From Bradyrhizobium sp. ORS 278 (GTDB lineage: Bacteria; Pseudomonadota; Alphaproteobacteria; Rhizobiales; Xanthobacteraceae), in NCBI RefSeq assembly GCF_000026145.1, contig NC_009445.1, positions 4,960,001-5,024,000 of the forward strand: a stretch of 64,000 bases of DNA. Reading direction: 5' to 3'. A program made the position numbers and the translations under genes. The notes beneath the pieces were generated by a model. That model was not told where the DNA came from and did not search any database. It saw nothing but the letters and a program-made list of their open reading frames with translations. Shown here piece by piece: positions 56,929-64,000 of this stretch. Each line of letters begins with the position of its first letter. Position 1 is the first letter of the stretch.

Positions 56929-58962
56929 TCATTGCATTGAGCCGGGCGCCGTCGCGAACGGCGTGCCGGCATCGAACCTCTCCTTGGCTGGCAAGACATG
57001 AAGCTTGGTCTCGGCGGCAGGATCAACCCAGGGCCACGGACGAGCGCCGAAGAAGCCGGGCTTGCTACTCAAATAAAGCGACGCCGGCAAGGCCTGCTCC
57101 GCCAAGCCATCAGTCCAGACCACCTGGTTGGTGAGATAGTCGAAATTGCCGCCGCGGATCACCGTCACCAACGTCTTCGGGTCCGCCGCCATCGTCCACC
57201 GCTCCGGGTCGTAGCCGAGCATCCAGACATTGCCCACACCGCCCTGACCCCACCGCGCCGTGCCGGATCGCATTGAAGGGTCGTCGTAGGTCCAGCCGTT
57301 CATCCGCCCCGGTCGGCCAAGCACATTGCCGACGAACGAATCCCACCATGATCCATAAGCGAGGCCGACCGCCCGGATCCCCGAACGATCAACGAAACGC
57401 TGGCGCTGCCCTGTCAGATGATTGCGAAAGAAGGTGAGGTAGATCGCGTTGCCATGCGTGTAGTCGCTGTCGGCATTGTGCGACAGGTTGCCCTCGAACA
57501 GGACATGATGTGAGCCGGCCATATGGGACGCGTTGATGCCGACCTCGACCCAGCCGGGATTGTCGAAATCGAACGAGTCGTCCGCATAATTATAGCCGAC
57601 GACGGTCCCGGCGCCGGCCGAACGAAACACCATGTTCTTGCAGACATCGACCAGGATGTTGTTTTCGATCAGGACCTCGGAAGAGCCCGAGGCAAGACTG
57701 ATCGCGTAGCCGGCTCCGCCGGGCTGCGGCCATGAGCCGGCATGAATGAAGCTGTCGCGGAGTTCGACCCGGAAGGAATTGTCGATCGCGACGCCTTCGC
57801 CGAGCCATTGAGTGACCTCGATGGATCTGGCCCATGAATAAGCCGCGGCCTCGAACCGCAGCGCGCCATCCGCGCCACCCACGATGCTCAGATTTTCGAC
57901 GCCGACCTTGGCGACATGGATGTCGCGATTGTTGGCGGCGTGGCCACCGCTGTTCTGATCAGTGCTGTAAGGCGTGAGCTGAGCCTGATGGCTGACGCGA
58001 TAGCTGATCGTCAGCGGCGATGTGAACGTGATCGTGGTCGGAGATACCTCGGCGATCTCCTTGATCTCGTTGGTCGCACGGTCGGTTCGCGCGAACCAAG
58101 ACATTGATTTTGGCAACTCGCCGGGTGTCTGGTCGTACGGTCCACCGGCATCCGCACGTGCATTGTCGTCGCCCCCTTGAACCGGATGGTGCATGTTCCA
58201 GGCGACGCGATCGCCCTGCCATACTTTCGCGGCTTCCGGAAAGCCCGCAGGCGTTGCTTGCCAGGACGCGCCCGACGCCTCGTCGAGCAGCACGATATCA
58301 CCGGCCTTGAAGCTCGCGGTGCTGGCCAGCGTAACTGTCGTCGCTCCGCGCGCACCATCCGCCAGAAGCGGGTGCGAGGCGGCGCTGTCAGGACCATTGT
58401 TCCAGCGCGACGGTCCGACGATAACGACGGGCTTCGGATCATAGCTGTAGGAGGCGGGATCGACGGGCGTCAGGATCCCGCGGGTGCCGGGAATGACGGT
58501 CGGAGTTCGGGCACGCGCGCCATTGGGCTTGACCAACCTGGTCGTGTTCGCTCCCGAGCCGCGCAGCGTGACCGGGCGATTGATCAGCAGCGGCTCGCTG
58601 AGGATGAACGTGCCGGGCCCCAGCAGCACCACCTGCCCCGCTGGTGCAGCCTGAAGCGCCGCCTGAATCGGGGCGGTGTCGTCTCGGCCGCTCGGCGACA
58701 GCGTTCGATAGATCGTCGTACGGTTCGGAATACCGCCTGCCGCCATTAGGCCGGGAGTCCAGGCGACCATGCGATCAGCTGGAAGCAAAGTATTGTCGGC
58801 TGCCGCAGCGCGCCCGGCCATGCCACTCGCGAACAGGACGAGGAGTAACAGCAGACAAGACCATTCAGCGCGACTTCTGGCACGAGCCGGTCCGCGGTAC
58901 CGGCGCGGGCGGCCGATCGGCGCCGGCAGATTAAAAAGCACCATGATTTTGACACGCACCAT
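56929..58962 (-). CDS. Secreted right-handed beta-helix (pectate-lyase-like) protein
   Basis: The 677-residue protein starts with a basic N-terminus and a hydrophobic segment (WSCLLLLLVLFASGMAGRA, cleavage near AAA-DNT), so it is exported. It then has a pectate-lyase-superfamily pattern: DDTAPIQAALQAAPAGQVVLLGPGTFIL and repeated beta-helix turns with EVLIENNILVDVCKNMVFRS and LFEGNLSHNADSDYTHG. It could cleave the polysaccharide produced by this locus or help shape it. ATG codons at 58962 and 58944 are both possible starts; neither has a ribosome-binding site. It converges on the polymerase gene. Confidence 0.85.
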   Translation of the reverse strand: MVRVKIMVLFNLPAPIGRPRRYRGPARARSRAEWSCLLLLLVLFASGMAGRAAAADNTLLPADRMVAWTPGLMAAGGIPNRTTIYRTLSPSGRDDTAPIQAALQAAPAGQVVLLGPGTFILSEPLLINRPVTLRGSGANTTRLVKPNGARARTPTVIPGTRGILTPVDPASYSYDPKPVVIVGPSRWNNGPDSAASHPLLADGARGATTVTLASTASFKAGDIVLLDEASGASWQATPAGFPEAAKVWQGDRVAWNMHHPVQGGDDNARADAGGPYDQTPGELPKSMSWFARTDRATNEIKEIAEVSPTTITFTSPLTISYRVSHQAQLTPYSTDQNSGGHAANNRDIHVAKVGVENLSIVGGADGALRFEAAAYSWARSIEVTQWLGEGVAIDNSFRVELRDSFIHAGSWPQPGGAGYAISLASGSSEVLIENNILVDVCKNMVFRSAGAGTVVGYNYADDSFDFDNPGWVEVGINASHMAGSHHVLFEGNLSHNADSDYTHGNAIYLTFFRNHLTGQRQRFVDRSGIRAVGLAYGSWWDSFVGNVLGRPGRMNGWTYDDPSMRSGTARWGQGGVGNVWMLGYDPERWTMAADPKTLVTVIRGGNFDYLTNQVVWTDGLAEQALPASLYLSSKPGFFGARPWPWVDPAAETKLHVLPAKERFDAGTPFATAPGSMQ

Positions 58963-58996
58963 GTCATAATATTAAATCAGGATTTAATTTATTGAA
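58961..58996. promoter_or_regulatory. AT-rich palindromic control zone between divergent genes
   Basis: The perfect palindrome ATTAAATCAGGATTTAAT (58971-58988) lies between the divergent beta-helix and glycosyltransferase genes. It has the same GATTTAAT core as the zones at 51008 and 55306. It is very close to the assigned start of the beta-helix gene (9 bases), so it may overlap the ribosome-binding region or repress it directly. Confidence 0.58.
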
Positions 58997-59071
58997 AGAC
59001 GCCGATGCCGCCAGCGGTTTGCCGGGAGCATTTGCGACCGGACCGCGGCCTTCCGCAAAGGGATTTGAGAC

Positions 59072-60022
59072 GTGACGCCATCGCGCCGCTACCTGTTGAT
59101 CTCGCCCTGCCGGGACGAGGCACAATATCTCCGCCGGACCCTGGACAGCGTCGCAGCCCAATCGGTGCCGCCGGCGGTTTGGATCGTTGTGGACGACGGC
59201 TCGACCGACGAGACGCCCGCCATTCTCGACGAATATGCGCGGCGGCTGCCCTATCTGCGCGTCGTGCGCCGTGCCGATCGCGGCGGGCGCAAGGTCGGTC
59301 CCGGGGTGATCGAGGCCTTTTACGCCGGACTCGAGACCGTGCGGCTGGAAGATTTCGACTATGTCTGCAAGCTCGATATGGATCTCGACCTGCCCGCGCG
59401 CTACTTCGAATTGCTGATGGAGCGCATGGAGGGAGATCCGCGCGTCGGGACCACCTCAGGCAAGCCATGGTTCGTGCATCCGCAGACAGGCGCCTTGGAG
59501 CCGGAGGTCTGCGGCGACGAGATGTCGGTCGGCATGACCAAGTTCTACCGTGTCGCCTGCTTCAAGGAGATCGGCGGCTTCGTCCGCGAGGTCATGTGGG
59601 ACGGCATCGATTGCCACCGCTGCCGCATGCTCGGCTGGATCGCCGAGAGCACGGACGCCGAAGCGCTGCGCTTTGTCCACCTGCGGCCGCAGGGTGCAAG
59701 TCACAAGGGCATCTGGACGGGCCGCCTGCGCAAGGGCTTTGGCCAGTATTTCATGGGCACCTCGCCGCTCTATCATGTGGCCGTCGCAGTCTATCATCTG
59801 CCAGCCTATCCCGCGCTGATCGGCAGCGCAGCGATGCTGTGGGGCTACTTTCGAAGCTGGCTGAAAGGTCTGCCACGCTACGACGACGTCGAGTTCCGGC
59901 GCTTCCTCCGCGCCTATCAGCGCGCCTGCCTGCGCCTCGGAAAACGTGCTGCGACGGCGCGCATCAATGCCGAGCGGGCTCAGCTTTGGCAGGCGAGCCA
60001 TCCCCTCACAGACAGCAGGTAA
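59072..60022 (+). CDS. Family 2 glycosyltransferase
   Basis: The 316-residue protein has the GT2 start RRYLLISPCRDEAQYLRRTL, then VDDGSTDETPAIL and the DxD-like metal site in CKLDMDLDLPARYFELL. It adds a sugar from a nucleotide donor to the growing lipid-linked repeat at the cytoplasmic face. A GTG is the start, with AAGGGA about 10 bases upstream. It is the first plus-strand gene of the second part of the exopolysaccharide locus, followed by an acyltransferase after 82 bases. Confidence 0.9.
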   Translation: MTPSRRYLLISPCRDEAQYLRRTLDSVAAQSVPPAVWIVVDDGSTDETPAILDEYARRLPYLRVVRRADRGGRKVGPGVIEAFYAGLETVRLEDFDYVCKLDMDLDLPARYFELLMERMEGDPRVGTTSGKPWFVHPQTGALEPEVCGDEMSVGMTKFYRVACFKEIGGFVREVMWDGIDCHRCRMLGWIAESTDAEALRFVHLRPQGASHKGIWTGRLRKGFGQYFMGTSPLYHVAVAVYHLPAYPALIGSAAMLWGYFRSWLKGLPRYDDVEFRRFLRAYQRACLRLGKRAATARINAERAQLWQASHPLTDSR

Positions 60023-60104
60023 TCATCCCACAACCGATTTTCGAACATCCCTGAAGCGATCTTTTGCAAAGCAAGTCTTTCTCCGACCTCATCGATTGGG
60101 CACC

Positions 60105-61361
60105 ATGGCCAAAATTCTCCCTTTCAGCCGGTCACGCAGTCTCGCTCCGCCCGCGACGCCGAATGGTCCTAGCGCCGCACCTTCGGCGACTGCAACGCAG
60201 GCTGGCTTCTCTCCGGCCATTCCCTCGCTTGATGGCATCCGCGCGCTTTCGGTGCTGATCGTCGTCCTCGGCCATTCGGGGCTGCAGACGCTGATCCCCG
60301 GCGGCTTCGGCGTCACCATCTTCTTCTTCCTGAGTGGTTATCTGATCACGACCCTGATGCTGTCCGAGTACCAGCGGAGAGGCACGATCGATGTCCCGAG
60401 CTTCTATGCACGTCGCGTATTCCGGCTCATGCCGCCGCTGCTGATCAGCCTGGCGATCGCCTATGGACTCACCGCGGCTGGACTGCTGGCCGGCGGAATC
60501 ACGATGAAGGGCCTGGCCGCGCAACTCTTGTACTTCGCCAACTACTACGGACTGTTCTTCGACCCCGGCAACACTGTACCGGATGGCACCGGCATTCTCT
60601 GGTCGCTGGCTGTCGAAGAACATTTCTACATCGTCTACCCCTTGTTGATGACCCTGCTGCTCGGAGCAGCGCTACGGCCTCGCAGCATCGGCGTGCTGCT
60701 CGGGATCGTCTGTCTCGGCGTTCTCGCGTGGCGTATTCACCTTGTCCACGCACCGGGATTCTTTTCCGACCGCACTTATTACGCGTCGGACACGCGCATC
60801 GACTCGATCGCCTACGGCTGCATTCTGGCCCTGATGGCGAATCCGGCACGACAACGACCACTCTCGCGCGCGCCATCATGGATCCATTGGACGATTGGTC
60901 TCGGCGCGGCAGGCGCGCTTCTGCTGTCCCTGCTCTACCGTGACCCCGTCTTCCGCGAGACGGCGCGCTACACCATCCAGGGCCTTGCGTTGATGCCGCT
61001 GTTCTATCTCGCGGTCCGCTTTGCGAACGCCGCGCCGTTCAACCAGCTCAACCGGCGCTGGATGATGCGGCTCGGAACCTATTCCTATGCGATCTATCTG
61101 ATCCACAATGTGGTGATCAGGGCGATCGACAAGAACTTCCCGGTGATTGCAGCCAAGCCGTATTTGCTGTTTCCGCTGACCCTGCTGGTCTCGGTCATCT
61201 ATGCCGCGGCGATCGAGCGCTTCGTCGAACCCTATTTCAAGCAGCTCCGGCACAAGTTCAGGCCGGGATCGGTCCCCCCCGGCGTTTCCCACGCCGGAGA
61301 CGCGGTCCAGAACGACGCCCTGGCAGAGGACCGGCGTGCTCAGCGCCTGGCTCGTCCATGA
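60105..61361 (+). CDS. Acyltransferase family 3 (OafA-like) membrane protein
   Basis: The 418-residue protein has about ten membrane segments and the acyltransferase_3 pattern IPSLDGIRALSVLIVVLGHS, GVTIFFFLSGYLITTLMLSE and FYARRVFRLMPPLL. The conserved His and Arg of the family are present (in VLGHS and RRVFRL). It transfers acetyl or another acyl group to the exopolysaccharide. The ATG at 60105 gives a short polar N-terminus; upstream frame is unrelated to the domain. The start lacks a strong ribosome-binding site. Confidence 0.9.
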   Translation: MAKILPFSRSRSLAPPATPNGPSAAPSATATQAGFSPAIPSLDGIRALSVLIVVLGHSGLQTLIPGGFGVTIFFFLSGYLITTLMLSEYQRRGTIDVPSFYARRVFRLMPPLLISLAIAYGLTAAGLLAGGITMKGLAAQLLYFANYYGLFFDPGNTVPDGTGILWSLAVEEHFYIVYPLLMTLLLGAALRPRSIGVLLGIVCLGVLAWRIHLVHAPGFFSDRTYYASDTRIDSIAYGCILALMANPARQRPLSRAPSWIHWTIGLGAAGALLLSLLYRDPVFRETARYTIQGLALMPLFYLAVRFANAAPFNQLNRRWMMRLGTYSYAIYLIHNVVIRAIDKNFPVIAAKPYLLFPLTLLVSVIYAAAIERFVEPYFKQLRHKFRPGSVPPGVSHAGDAVQNDALAEDRRAQRLARP

Positions 61362-61487
61362 GCTGGAGGCCGGGCCCCATGCATCATGGATGCAATCAGA
61401 ACGGCTCGAACAGAGTTCGCGAAGGCTTTGGCCTCGCGCTGGCGCTGGTCGACGTCGACATCAAATTTTCAGATGGGACATTCCGCC

Positions 61488-62840
61488 ATGCTCAATCCCG
61501 TGCGGCTCAACGACGGTGACGCGATGATCAAGGGACCATCCGTCATTCTGGCAACGGCGTCCGCCGGAGGCACCATCGCAGCAGTGCGCAATCTCGGCGC
61601 GCAGGGCTTCGACGTCGACGTGGTGTCGAGCGACCGCCTGGGAGCCGCGGCGTGGTCCCGCTATACGAAGCGAAGATTCTCCGCGCCGCCAGAGAGCGAC
61701 AGCGAGCGCTTTCTCGAGCGATTGCTCGCGATCGGCCAATCCAGCCCCGGCCGCATCTTGCTGCCGACTTCCGACGAAACCGCCTGGATCTACGCGGAGA
61801 ACGCGCCACGGCTGCAGCGTCATTTCCGCCTCTATCATCCGCCGATTTCGAGCCTGCGGCGCATCCTCGACAAGAAACTGTTCTCCGAATCGGCCGCCGG
61901 CGTGGGGCTGACGGTCCTGCCGAGCTGGGACCCGACGAGCCTCGATGAGCTCGCGGAGCTGGCACCGACCCTGCCATTCCCTGTCCTGATCAAGCCGCGA
62001 ACCCACGTGCACAGGGTCCGCAACGACAAAGGTGTCGTCGTCGACACACCCCAGGACCTAATACTGCAATATCGCCGATTCCTCGATCGGGAGCAGCCGA
62101 GGACCGTCGATACGCCGTTACTACCCGACGCAAAGCGGCCTCTCCTGCAGAAGTTCGTGCGCATCGGGGCCGAAGGCGTTCTGTCGATCACCGGCTTCAT
62201 CGACCGCTCCGGCGAGCTGTTCGTGACGCGCGCCGCCAAGAAGGTGCTGCAGCGTTCGCAGCCGATCGGCGTCGGCGTCTGCTTCGAGGCGCAGCCCTCG
62301 CCGGAGAATCTGCCCGCGCGCGTTCGCGATCTCTGCCGGGAGCTGGACTATTTCGGATTGTTCGAGGCGGAGTTCGTCAGCTTCGATGGCCGCTGGGCCA
62401 TCATCGATTTCAATCCGCGCATGTTCAGCCAAGTCGGCATGGACATCCGTCGCGGCATGCCGCTGCCGCTGTTCGTCTGTCTCGACGCGATCGGAGATAC
62501 CGAAGCACTGCGCCGCGAAGTCGCAAGGGCTCAAACGCTCGACGATCAGCAAGCGGTGTTTCGCGATCGCTTCACGCTGCGAGCCATCCTGTTGGCCCAA
62601 ACCCTCACGGCGCGGATTTCGAGGGAGGAGCTTGCGAAATGGCGGCGTTGGTTGAAACAACACGCAGGCCACGCCGTCGATTTCGCCGCCGATCGCGACG
62701 ACCGGGTTCCTGGCATCGTTCACGCGTTTTCAGAACTTTATCTCGGCCTCAGATCCCTCCCCCGCTTCTTGCGTGCAAAAGCGGCGAACGGAATGACCAC
62801 GACAAAGACGAGCCGCAAGCTCGAGGAGCAGCACTCATGA
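61488..62840 (+). CDS. ATP-grasp-domain protein (carboxylate-amine ligase-like)
   Basis: The protein, about 450 residues, has an N-terminal Rossmann-like part (VILATASAGGTIAAVRNLGA) and an ATP-grasp fold with FPVLIKPRTHVHRV as the first ATP-binding strand, PLLQKFVRIGAEG, and the metal-binding WAIIDFNPRMFSQVG. ATP-grasp enzymes join a carboxylate to an amine or thiol through an acyl phosphate. In a polysaccharide locus it may attach an amino acid or similar group. The start is uncertain: ATG codons at 61386, 61488 and 61524 are in frame, and none has a clear ribosome-binding site. It ends in an ATGA overlap with the next gene. Confidence 0.8.
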   Translation: MLNPVRLNDGDAMIKGPSVILATASAGGTIAAVRNLGAQGFDVDVVSSDRLGAAAWSRYTKRRFSAPPESDSERFLERLLAIGQSSPGRILLPTSDETAWIYAENAPRLQRHFRLYHPPISSLRRILDKKLFSESAAGVGLTVLPSWDPTSLDELAELAPTLPFPVLIKPRTHVHRVRNDKGVVVDTPQDLILQYRRFLDREQPRTVDTPLLPDAKRPLLQKFVRIGAEGVLSITGFIDRSGELFVTRAAKKVLQRSQPIGVGVCFEAQPSPENLPARVRDLCRELDYFGLFEAEFVSFDGRWAIIDFNPRMFSQVGMDIRRGMPLPLFVCLDAIGDTEALRREVARAQTLDDQQAVFRDRFTLRAILLAQTLTARISREELAKWRRWLKQHAGHAVDFAADRDDRVPGIVHAFSELYLGLRSLPRFLRAKAANGMTTTKTSRKLEEQHS

Positions 62841-64000
62841 GCGAGGTGTCGGTTGCCATCATCGGAGCCGGCCCGTACGGGCTTTCCCTGTCCGCGCACT
62901 TGGCAGCACGCCACGTCGAGCACCGCATCTTCGGCCGCCCGATGCAGTTCTGGGAGCGGATTGCCGAGGCCGGCGGCGAGCGCTACCTGAAATCCTACTG
63001 CTTCGGCACCAACCTCTCGTCACCGACGCCGGGCTACACCTTCGCCGATCACAACCGGCCGCGCGGGCTCGAAACCTTCGAGCCATGTTCGATGCAGAAT
63101 TTCGCAGCCTATGGCCGATGGTTCCAGCAGAACGTTGTTCCCTGGGCGGAGGATGTCGATGTCGCGCGCGTCGACCGGCAGGGCCGTCGCTTCGTCATCA
63201 ACCTCGCGGACGGCAGCGATTGCTTCGCCGAAAGCGTCGTCGTCGCAACCGGCCTGTCGGGCTTTGCCCACATCCCCCCGCATCTGCGCGCGCTGCCCGC
63301 GCCGCTGATCGTCCACACCTCGGAGATCCGCAACTTCGCCACGTTCGCGGGGCGGGACGTTGCGGTGGTCGGAGCCGGCCAATCGGCGCTTGAAGCGGCT
63401 GCGCTGCTGCTGGAGGCCGGCGCGCGGCCACAATTGTTCGTTCGCGAGGATGCGGTCCACTGGCAGACGCGTGTCTCGCGCGAGCGTAGCCTGTGGCGAC
63501 GCCTGCGCTCGCCGATCGCGGGGCTCGGCACGGGTCCCAAGGCGTGGACGCTCACCAATTTTCCCGGCGCCATGCACAGTCTGCCGGACACGTGGCGGAC
63601 GCGCTTCACGCAGACGCATCTGCCAGCCGAAGGGGCTTGGTGGCTTCGCAGCCGCGTCGAGGACAAGCTTCCGATCCATCTCGGCACGACCGTGGTCAAC
63701 GCGCGCGAAGCCGGCGGGCGCGCAGCGCTCACCGTTCGCGGGCTTGATGGACAGGAGCAGCAGATCCACGTCGATCACGTCGTCGCCGGCACAGGCTACG
63801 ACATCGATGTGGAGCGATACGCCTTCCTGGACCCTGACATGCGCGAAGCCATCGCTCGCCTGGAGAAATCGCCGCGGCTGAACGCGGTGTTCGAATCATC
63901 GGTCCCGGGCCTCCACTTCATCGGGCCGGCCTCGGCCATGAGCTTTGGCCCGTTGTTCCGCTTCGTCGTCGGCGCAGAGTACAGCGCGCAAGTGTTGTCA
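62837..64000 (+). CDS. FAD-dependent NAD(P)-binding oxidoreductase (3' end missing)
   Basis: Translating from the ATG overlapping the previous stop gives an open frame to the window end (388 codons). It begins VAIIGAGPYGLSLSAHLAAR, an FAD-binding Rossmann motif. A second nucleotide-binding motif reads VAVVGAGQSALEAAALLLEA, and a downstream VVAGTGYDID is the typical ATG/GTG motif of flavin monooxygenase and lysine/ornithine hydroxylase-like enzymes. It is probably a flavin-dependent hydroxylase or dehydrogenase. ATGA coupling with the ATP-grasp gene suggests that the two act in one pathway. The C-terminus lies outside the window. Confidence 0.88.
   Translation, partial: MSEVSVAIIGAGPYGLSLSAHLAARHVEHRIFGRPMQFWERIAEAGGERYLKSYCFGTNLSSPTPGYTFADHNRPRGLETFEPCSMQNFAAYGRWFQQNVVPWAEDVDVARVDRQGRRFVINLADGSDCFAESVVVATGLSGFAHIPPHLRALPAPLIVHTSEIRNFATFAGRDVAVVGAGQSALEAAALLLEAGARPQLFVREDAVHWQTRVSRERSLWRRLRSPIAGLGTGPKAWTLTNFPGAMHSLPDTWRTRFTQTHLPAEGAWWLRSRVEDKLPIHLGTTVVNAREAGGRAALTVRGLDGQEQQIHVDHVVAGTGYDIDVERYAFLDPDMREAIARLEKSPRLNAVFESSVPGLHFIGPASAMSFGPLFRFVVGAEYSAQVLS

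Overview
The window is GC-rich DNA from an alphaproteobacterium. It most resembles Bradyrhizobium or a close Rhizobiales relative. That placement is an inference from the many solute ABC importers, the Cox-like molybdenum hydroxylase cluster, the erythritol-type polyol genes and palindromic intergenic repeats of a style I recall from that genus. I saw no rRNA, tRNA, CRISPR array, insertion sequence, prophage gene or origin. The first and last genes run off the window.

Region 1 (about 0.8-23.1 kb, minus strand) looks like one long catabolic and uptake block. In transcription order it holds: a branched-chain-type solute-binding protein; an AraC regulator; two LIV-type permeases; a LivG-type ATPase; a LivF-type ATPase fused to a Tm-1-like (UPF0261) domain; a TIM-barrel PEP-hydrolase-like protein; a 963-residue flotillin-like protein with a 44-residue repeat; two tandem SRPBCC proteins; the FAD and 2Fe-2S subunits of a molybdenum hydroxylase; a molybdopterin subunit split into two coupled genes; MoxR and VWA maturation proteins; an amidohydrolase; a metallo-beta-lactamase-fold hydrolase; an SMP-30/isochorismatase-like fusion; and an NAD(P)H oxidoreductase. 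Many neighbours overlap or nearly touch. The natural reading is import, Mo-dependent hydroxylation and hydrolytic breakdown of an unidentified, possibly heterocyclic or aromatic, compound.

Region 2 (23.6-43.3 kb) handles sugars and polyols. A plus-strand RbsA-type importer has LacI-like operator palindromes upstream. A minus-strand operon encodes a MalK/Ugp-style importer with two ATPases, an erythritol-kinase-like FGGY kinase, a 2-hydroxyacid dehydrogenase, a class II aldolase and a GlpD/EryB-like dehydrogenase, with a SorC-type regulator at its head. Divergent from it lie a short FGGY kinase, a HAD phosphatase and a second class II aldolase.

Region 3 (43.5-50.3 kb) is a small minus-strand operon (CoA-transferase, orphan solute-binding protein, two glutathione S-transferases, short-chain dehydrogenase, SnoaL-like protein) with a divergent LysR regulator. 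Region 4 (51.1-64.0 kb) is an exopolysaccharide locus: a Wzc-type tyrosine kinase, a WecG-type glycosyltransferase fused to a STAS domain, a Wzy/ligase-type protein, a secreted beta-helix protein, a family 2 glycosyltransferase, an acyltransferase, an ATP-grasp enzyme and an FAD oxidoreductase. Three of its intergenic regions carry AT-rich palindromes built on ATTTAA/GATTTAAT, a plausible shared control signal.

The most unusual observations are the cleanly split molybdenum hydroxylase subunit, the hendecad-repeat flotillin, the ABC-ATPase/Tm-1-like fusion next to a TIM-barrel gene, the SMP-30/isochorismatase fusion whose catalytic Cys position is Ser, and the glycosyltransferase-STAS fusion.
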